A stretch of 17,746 nucleotides of DNA. It comes from XYB2-FULL-45-11 sp964355525. Lineage in GTDB: Bacteria; Patescibacteriota; Patescibacteriia; UBA9934; GWF2-40-263. The notes under the pieces were generated by a model that was not told the DNA's origin, did no database searches, and worked only from the letters and a program-made list of their open reading frames with translations. The position numbers and the translations under genes are program-made. The stretch covers positions 1-17,746 of the forward strand of contig CAYHDY010000019.1 of NCBI GenBank assembly GCA_964355525.1, written 5' to 3'. Of this stretch, positions 13,131 through 17,746 are shown in pieces (position 1 is the first letter of the stretch; each line of letters opens with the position of its first letter).

Positions 13131-15695
13131 CTACGATTCACCCATCGCCGGCGGTTGCGCACCACCGATCGGCGCGCGAATGGTTGTGTGTTCCAAAATT
13201 TCTTCTTCGACAATCGATCTGTCCCGTCCGTATTTTAATCGTGATAGTTCTTTGATCGCATCCGCAAGACGGACATCTCCCTTTGGTGCCGGAACGATGT
13301 TCATGGTGAACGGTTTCATTTGTGAATTGTCCACGATCATTTTCACGTACCACGTGTACTTGTCCGAGTTCATCAAATCGTAGCCATTGAATTCCGGCGC
13401 GTAGATTTTTTCGAATACTTCCACGTCTTCCGGACCGATACGCGCGACGAATTGCGTTCCGACGTTTCCAAACACCGCCTCTTTAATTTTCGTATCGTTA
13501 TTTTTCACAAGCTGTCCGACGTACTGATGGGCGATGATCAGATTCAAACGATATTTACGCGCCTCGGACAGAATCGTTGCAATCGAATCGGTAATGAAGT
13601 TCTGAAACTCGTCGATGTACAAAAAGAAATCATTACGATCTTCTTCCGGCATATCTGCACGACCAAGCGCTGCCATCTGCAACTTCGACACAATAATCAA
13701 TCCGAGCAGTTCTGCGTTTACATCTCCGGTTTTTCCTTTCGACAAGTTCACAAGCAAAATCTTTTTCTTGTCCATCACCTCACGAAAATCAAAACTGGAT
13801 TTCTGCTGACCGATAATGTTTCGCATCATCTCGTTTTCCACAAACCGTCCAACCTTCGAAGTCAGATAACCGAACATTTCCGATTTGTGAAAATCCGAAG
13901 TCTTCGCAATTTCATTTTCCCAATACGATCGAACAACGGGATCTTTTAATTTCACGGTCCACTTTTTCTGAAACTCTTCATCTGTAATCATGCGTGGAAC
14001 CTCGGCGATCGTTCCGGTCTCGTTTGGATCGCACATGAGGGTGAGCATGATGTTGCGCATGTTGTGCTCAAACATCGGACCGATCATTTCCGGTGGAAAC
14101 AGTTTGTAGAAAATCGAAATCATTTCCTGAACCGCAAAATCTTTCATGTTCTCGTCTTTCACCTCAAGCATGTTCAATCCCATCGGACGTTCCAGATCGG
14201 ACGGATTGAAAACAATGACGTCATCAATGCGATCACGGGGAATGTTTTGCAAAATGCGCTCGATCAAATCTCCGTGCGGTTCCACAACCGCAACACCGTG
14301 CCCGTTCATGATATCTTGCAGTGCGTACTTGGCAATCGTCTCAGATTTTCCCGAACCGGATTTACCAATGATGTACATGTGACGCGATCGATCCACCGTT
14401 TTCATCCAAATCGGCGTTTTCACTCCGCGGTACGTGTTATATCCAAGTTCAATATCTCCCGTTTCCGGACCGGACGGAATCTCCGCGGAAGCAGGACCTT
14501 TACGTGCAATAAGCCATTGAATGTTCGGCGTCTCGGTCCACGGAATCGGAAGATGCCAAAAACTCGCCATCTCCTCCGCGTTCACAGTCAATGTATTGCG
14601 CGGATCGAACGTACGGTAAATAAATTTTTTGATAACCTTCTTTTGCGAAGGCGGGATCACTTTTGTAAACGAGTTTCCGTATTCGTAAATGTTGTACTGT
14701 GCAAACGCATTCAACATGTTTTGCATGAGCATCTCCGCAGATGCATGCGTTTTTCCGGAAGCAATCAATCGAATGCAAACATTCATTCCGGCTTTACTGG
14801 CTTTTTCTTCAAGACCCTTGATAACTTCTTGTTCTTGCGGAGAAAGGCTGTGTTGTTTTTCTTGTTCCGGCGGATGTTCGGAATTGGACATCCCTGTCAG
14901 CGCTCCCCAATCCGTTTTCTTTTTTTTCCCGCCGGACAAGGCTTCCGACAGTTTCATTCCCTGTTGCATCTGACTTGCAATATGAATGCCGCGCTCGCGC
15001 CAGTGGTGATGAGCCGGTCTAACAACATATTGAAACGCCGCCCCGTCCTCTTCCGGAATTTTCGCAAAGACGTTTGTTAATGCGTTCAAAGGATCCTTAT
15101 CTAATTTGCGATACGTCTTAATCGGAAACGCACTCTCCCGCTTAAACGCAAGATATGCGCCAAGAATCGTTCCCGTCGGTTGAAAAATATTATAATCCTC
15201 GACTTCCTCATAATTGGAATCCGGATACGCGGCACCGATCTGCTGTTCCATGAACTCGCGCAAATGAGAAGGAACGACAATAAAAAACTTGATCACTTTT
15301 TTCTGTACGACAATTTCGAATGTGAACTCATCTGTTCTTCCGAAGAGCCACGCGTGAAATCCGTGTTCCGGTGTGAGTCCTCCGATCGTAGAAAAAAACA
15401 TTTCCGCGGCAGCGACCGCTTCTTGCACCGCCTCCTTCTGCGGACCGCGTTCGCTCTCATCTTTATGACGAAACTTTGGAAGGGTAATTTGGATCACGGT
15501 TTTTTTAAATGTTCCGTGATTCGTTCGTGCGTTGCGATGTAAAAAAAATCGAGCAATGAACAATCCAAGGACAACAAGAAGTCCGAAACCGATCATCCAC
15601 ACGATGATCGTTGCGTAAAACAAATCACCTCCACTCGCAACGGCGACGGGCGTTGAAACTTGATCGGTGGATTGTAATCCGAGTTCAAATAGCAT
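13131..15695 (-). CDS. VirD4/TraG/TraD-like membrane-anchored coupling ATPase
   Basis: The protein has 854 residues from the ATG at 15695, which overlaps the upstream stop as TGATG. A short outer segment and one membrane helix (about 27-50) precede a large N-terminal domain rich in alternating strands. The ATPase has Walker A IIGKSGSGKSET (443-453), Walker B FFLYIDEFQNF (690-700), an IIAHQYVGQL segment (720-729) like the TraM-recognition part of TraD/TraG, and an FGNVGTQFVARIG block. Such ATPases form hexamers that move DNA or protein through type IV secretion systems; this single-ATPase form without VirB partners is common in Patescibacteria, to my knowledge. The actual substrate is unknown. 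The tail is Pro/Gly-rich (GGAQPPAMGES). Confidence 0.85.
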   Translation of the reverse strand: MLFELGLQSTDQVSTPVAVASGGDLFYATIIVWMIGFGLLVVLGLFIARFFLHRNARTNHGTFKKTVIQITLPKFRHKDESERGPQKEAVQEAVAAAEMFFSTIGGLTPEHGFHAWLFGRTDEFTFEIVVQKKVIKFFIVVPSHLREFMEQQIGAAYPDSNYEEVEDYNIFQPTGTILGAYLAFKRESAFPIKTYRKLDKDPLNALTNVFAKIPEEDGAAFQYVVRPAHHHWRERGIHIASQMQQGMKLSEALSGGKKKKTDWGALTGMSNSEHPPEQEKQHSLSPQEQEVIKGLEEKASKAGMNVCIRLIASGKTHASAEMLMQNMLNAFAQYNIYEYGNSFTKVIPPSQKKVIKKFIYRTFDPRNTLTVNAEEMASFWHLPIPWTETPNIQWLIARKGPASAEIPSGPETGDIELGYNTYRGVKTPIWMKTVDRSRHMYIIGKSGSGKSETIAKYALQDIMNGHGVAVVEPHGDLIERILQNIPRDRIDDVIVFNPSDLERPMGLNMLEVKDENMKDFAVQEMISIFYKLFPPEMIGPMFEHNMRNIMLTLMCDPNETGTIAEVPRMITDEEFQKKWTVKLKDPVVRSYWENEIAKTSDFHKSEMFGYLTSKVGRFVENEMMRNIIGQQKSSFDFREVMDKKKILLVNLSKGKTGDVNAELLGLIIVSKLQMAALGRADMPEEDRNDFFLYIDEFQNFITDSIATILSEARKYRLNLIIAHQYVGQLVKNNDTKIKEAVFGNVGTQFVARIGPEDVEVFEKIYAPEFNGYDLMNSDKYTWYVKMIVDNSQMKPFTMNIVPAPKGDVRLADAIKELSRLKYGRDRSIVEEEILEHTTIRAPIGGAQPPAMGES

Positions 15696-16291
15696 CACAG
15701 GACATCTTTGGATCCGCGGCGTTTTTCTTCTTCGGTCACAAGGAGCACTTTATCCGTTTTGATCTTTGCCTCCTGTTCGAGAAAAAAACGATTCACCCCC
15801 GGAATCATCTGAAGCCAGGTGCGGATCAGTTGAAAAATCTTCTTTGTATTAATATGCGCCACGCGCACAAGCGTGTGAATCATCGAAACTGTCTCTTCCC
15901 CCTTGATTTTAAAAGCTTTTCTGTCCTCAGGAGTCATCGATAAATAGAGATCCGTAAGATCTTCTTGCAAGACTTCTTCGATTTCCGCTTCGAATTTATT
16001 TTTTTTCGGAACGACCGGCTGAACCGCAACAACTTTTTGCATGATGGGCTCGGCAACAGGTTGTTCTTCGGGTTGTGTCGATTCTTGTTCCGTCGATTCG
16101 ACAGACTCTGTTACAGATTCTGTCTCATGCGAGACTTCCGCAGGTTCGACGGATTCGACTACTCCACTCTTTTCAACAACTTCAACAACAGGCGACACTT
16201 CCGTCGCACGTTGTTGTTCCGGTGCAACATCCGGCAATCGTTCTTTGACAATTACCTGTTCCGGTTTCGCTGTTGAATCATCTTGCGCCAT
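15695..16291 (-). CDS. acidic disordered protein paired with the VirD4-like ATPase
   Basis: From the ATG at 16291 the protein has 198 residues; the frame is open further into cysS, but the promoter and the compact start argue for 16291. Residues 1-92 are disordered, rich in Glu, Val, Ser, Thr and Pro with loose ESVE/TE repeats. Residues about 98-198 form a helical domain (NKFEAEIEEVLQEDLTDLYLSMTPEDR, then VRVAHINTKKIFQLIRTWLQMIPGVNRFF, then LEQEAKIKTDKVL). I know no named domain. There is no membrane helix, though the FQLIRTWLQMIPGVNRFF part is amphipathic. The stop-start overlap with the ATPase suggests translational coupling and a joint function, such as an adaptor or regulator (inference). 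Confidence 0.75.
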   Translation of the reverse strand: MAQDDSTAKPEQVIVKERLPDVAPEQQRATEVSPVVEVVEKSGVVESVEPAEVSHETESVTESVESTEQESTQPEEQPVAEPIMQKVVAVQPVVPKKNKFEAEIEEVLQEDLTDLYLSMTPEDRKAFKIKGEETVSMIHTLVRVAHINTKKIFQLIRTWLQMIPGVNRFFLEQEAKIKTDKVLLVTEEEKRRGSKDVL

Positions 16292-16301
16292 AGACGCATG
16301 T

Positions 16302-16310
16302 ATTATATCA
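16302..16310 (-). promoter_or_regulatory. extended -10 promoter overlapping the cysS stop codon
   Basis: On the minus strand the cysS stop TGA is followed directly by TATAAT, so the stop codon itself forms the TGn extension of the -10 box. The ATG at 16291 lies ten bases downstream, giving a near-leaderless mRNA. No -35 box is seen. Confidence 0.7.
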
Positions 16311-17746
16311 CACCTCTCGCACCTTGGTTCCGTCTGCTGCATCCTCAACAATAAACCCAAGTGACAAAATTTCATCACGCAGTTCATCGGATCGTTTCCA
16401 ATCTTTTTGCGCGCGCACTTCTTCACGTTCGGTCACCAATTTTCGAACAGTATCCGGAATTTCGATTGCGTGTCCGATGAATCTGTCCAGTTGTAAGCCG
16501 AGGACTGCGTCGAATTTCAAAAGGGATTCCGCTTTCGCGGATGTTGGAAAGTCTGATTCGATTAGCTGCCACATCACCGCGAGTGCTTCCGGTGTGTTCA
16601 GATCGTCGTTAACGGCGTCGGAAAATCGTTGCTCCAGTTCTAAACGACCACCCCCTGCCCCCTCCTCAAAGGAGGAGGGGGTTTCCCAATTTCGCACAAT
16701 TGATCGCAATCGATTCAATGCATTCTGTGCACCTTCGAGTGATTCCCAAGTGAAATTCAATTTTGTTCGATAGTTCGCCTGCAAACAAAGATAACGAAAT
16801 GCGAGCGGATCAAATCCTTTCTCGATCACATCCGAAATCGTAAATACGTTTCCGAGTGACTTTGACATCTTGCCGCCATCAACGGTTATAAACTCGTTAT
16901 GCATCCAGTAATTCGCTTCAAGTTTCCCTTCCGCACCTTCTGTTTGTGCAATCTCGTTCTCATGATGCACAGCAATGTGATCAATCCCGCCCGTATGAAC
17001 ATCAAACGGCACGCCAAGATATTTCTTCGACATCGCCGAACACTCAATATGCCACCCAGGAAATCCAACCCCCCACGGCGATTCCCATTCCATCTGTCTT
17101 CCCGATCGTTCTCCCTCCCCTGCAAGGGGGAGGGTCGGCCTGCCCACCGAAGCCTTGGCGAAGGCGGGGGAGAGGGGTCGTGAGAATTTCCAAAGCGCGA
17201 AATCCGTAGCATTTCGTTTCTCCCCCATCTCAACGCGAGAACCCGCCTGTTTCTCACTCGACTTCTGCCCAGACAATCGACCGTAATCCGAAAGCTTCGA
17301 AGTATCAAAATAAATTCCATCACTGACTCGATACGTGAATCCATTCTTCTCAAGTTGTTCAACCATTACGATTTGCTCTGCAATATGTTCCGTCGCTCGC
17401 GGATAATTCGAAGCGCGAACGATATTCAACCGATCAACGTCAGCAAAAAATGCCTGCGCATAAAATTCCGCAATATCCGCAGCGGATTTCCCCTCACGTT
17501 GCATCGCCACAATCATCTTGTCCTCACCGTCATCAACATCACCCGTGAGATGCCCAACATCCGTAATATTCATCACTTGATCGACCGAGTAATCGTTGAA
17601 TCGAAGTGTGCGGCACAAAACATCCGCGAAGAGGAACGCGCGCATGTTTCCGATATGAGCAAACCAATAAACAGTTGGGCCGCAAGAATAAACACCGACG
17701 TGTTTGTCGAGAATCGGTTTAAACTCCTGTTTCGATCGTGAAAGAG
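16308..17746 (-). CDS. cysS: cysteinyl-tRNA synthetase, 5' end outside the window, with two in-frame repeat insertions
   Basis: The frame runs to the window edge, giving 478 visible residues; only a short N-terminal piece is missing. The ATG at 17645 is internal, because the codons before it encode SCGPTVYWFAHIGN, with the first zinc Cys and the HIGH motif (as HIGN). Further on are FPGWHIECSAM (zinc Cys), HHENEIAQTE (zinc His) and GGKMSKSLGN (KMSKS). The enzyme charges tRNA-Cys. Two peptides are foreign to the family. One of about 25 residues around AKASVGRPTLPLAGEGE (repeat D) splits DFALWKFSRP from MEWESPWGVG. TPSSFEEGAGGGR (repeat A) lies between the catalytic and helical parts, before the conserved DDLNTPEAL. 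Both are in frame, and no catalytic motif is lost. Confidence 0.96.
   Translation of the reverse strand, partial: LSRSKQEFKPILDKHVGVYSCGPTVYWFAHIGNMRAFLFADVLCRTLRFNDYSVDQVMNITDVGHLTGDVDDGEDKMIVAMQREGKSAADIAEFYAQAFFADVDRLNIVRASNYPRATEHIAEQIVMVEQLEKNGFTYRVSDGIYFDTSKLSDYGRLSGQKSSEKQAGSRVEMGEKRNATDFALWKFSRPLSPAFAKASVGRPTLPLAGEGERSGRQMEWESPWGVGFPGWHIECSAMSKKYLGVPFDVHTGGIDHIAVHHENEIAQTEGAEGKLEANYWMHNEFITVDGGKMSKSLGNVFTISDVIEKGFDPLAFRYLCLQANYRTKLNFTWESLEGAQNALNRLRSIVRNWETPSSFEEGAGGGRLELEQRFSDAVNDDLNTPEALAVMWQLIESDFPTSAKAESLLKFDAVLGLQLDRFIGHAIEIPDTVRKLVTEREEVRAQKDWKRSDELRDEILSLGFIVEDAADGTKVREV
16645..16684 (-). repeat. repeat family A, copy 3 (inside cysS)
   Basis: The 40-bp element differs by one base from the dnaX copy and encodes the same TPSSFEEGAGGGR on the minus strand. 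Confidence 0.92.
17104..17178 (-). repeat. repeat family D, copy 2 (inside cysS)
   Basis: The core 17134-17160 is identical to the inverted core at 13021-13047. The flanks CTCCCTCCCC...GGGGGAGGG make a further hairpin. It is read in frame in cysS as AKASVGRPTLP. Confidence 0.85.

Noticed and set aside
14064..15080. 338-codon open frame on the plus strand opposite the VirD4-like gene
   Set aside because: It is Arg/His/Phe-rich and antisense to the ATPase domains with Walker motifs.
2100..16684. Repeats as sequencing or assembly errors
   Set aside because: Copies differ slightly, keep the frame in three genes and lie in different flanking sequence, which errors would not produce.
16292..17746. 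Start of cysS at the ATG at 17645
   Set aside because: Codons upstream encode the CGPTVY and HIGN motifs that every CysRS needs, so the gene continues past the window edge.
1..17746. CRISPR array, transposase, integrase or rRNA
   Set aside because: No regularly spaced repeats, no DDE or recombinase motifs and no rRNA segments were seen. The repeats present are dispersed palindromes.

Overview
The window looks like a piece of a Candidate Phyla Radiation (Patescibacteria) genome. The reasons are the compact gene order, a VirD4/TraG-like membrane ATPase preceded by an acidic partner protein, a PilM-type pilus protein, and several genes that appear to be expressed from leaderless extended -10 promoters. 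This lineage assignment is inference from gene content; there is no rRNA or marker gene to settle it.

Layout. 2-580 is the end of an unrecognised plus-strand gene with a strong terminator. 695-1711 (+) is a MYG1/DHH-like hydrolase. 1754-3164 (-) is a two-gene unit: a Bro-N/antirepressor-like protein, then a membrane-anchored methyltransferase one base later. 3315-4202 (+) is a divergent serpin behind a near-consensus promoter, a 5' hairpin and a clear ribosome binding site. 4273-5004 (+) is a class I glutamine amidotransferase. 5064-6272 (-) is an orphan PilM carrying a PilN-like tail. 6415-9666 (-) is an orphan sensor histidine kinase followed by a corrinoid adenosyltransferase. 9754-10260 (-) is a NadM-type NMN adenylyltransferase. 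10528-10601 (+) is tRNA-Gln(CUG). 10648-17746 (-) holds dnaX, a conserved-looking protein of unknown role, the VirD4/TraG-like ATPase, its acidic partner, and cysS, which runs off the window.

The main unusual feature is a set of short palindromic repeats (families A, B, C and D) that sit inside protein-coding genes without breaking the frame. Family A (40 bp) occurs three times, in the methyltransferase, dnaX and cysS, each time in the same orientation and frame and adding the peptide TPSSFEEGAGGGR. Family B adds SASGG-type peptides to the methyltransferase and dnaX. Family C lies in dnaX and at the methyltransferase stop codon. Family D lies in cysS and, inverted, in the gap upstream of the 12337-13017 gene. 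This behaves like the Rickettsia palindromic elements, but the sequences and host appear different.

A second theme is two modes of expression. Genes at 695, 3164 (-), 4273 and 16291 (-) have TGnTATnnT-type extended -10 boxes ending only 8-10 bases before the ATG, so their mRNAs should be leaderless or nearly so. The serpin and pilM genes instead have TTGAC(A/G)-N17 promoters, leaders with Shine-Dalgarno sites, and C-ending, GC-rich codons; the gene at 2-580 shares that codon style.
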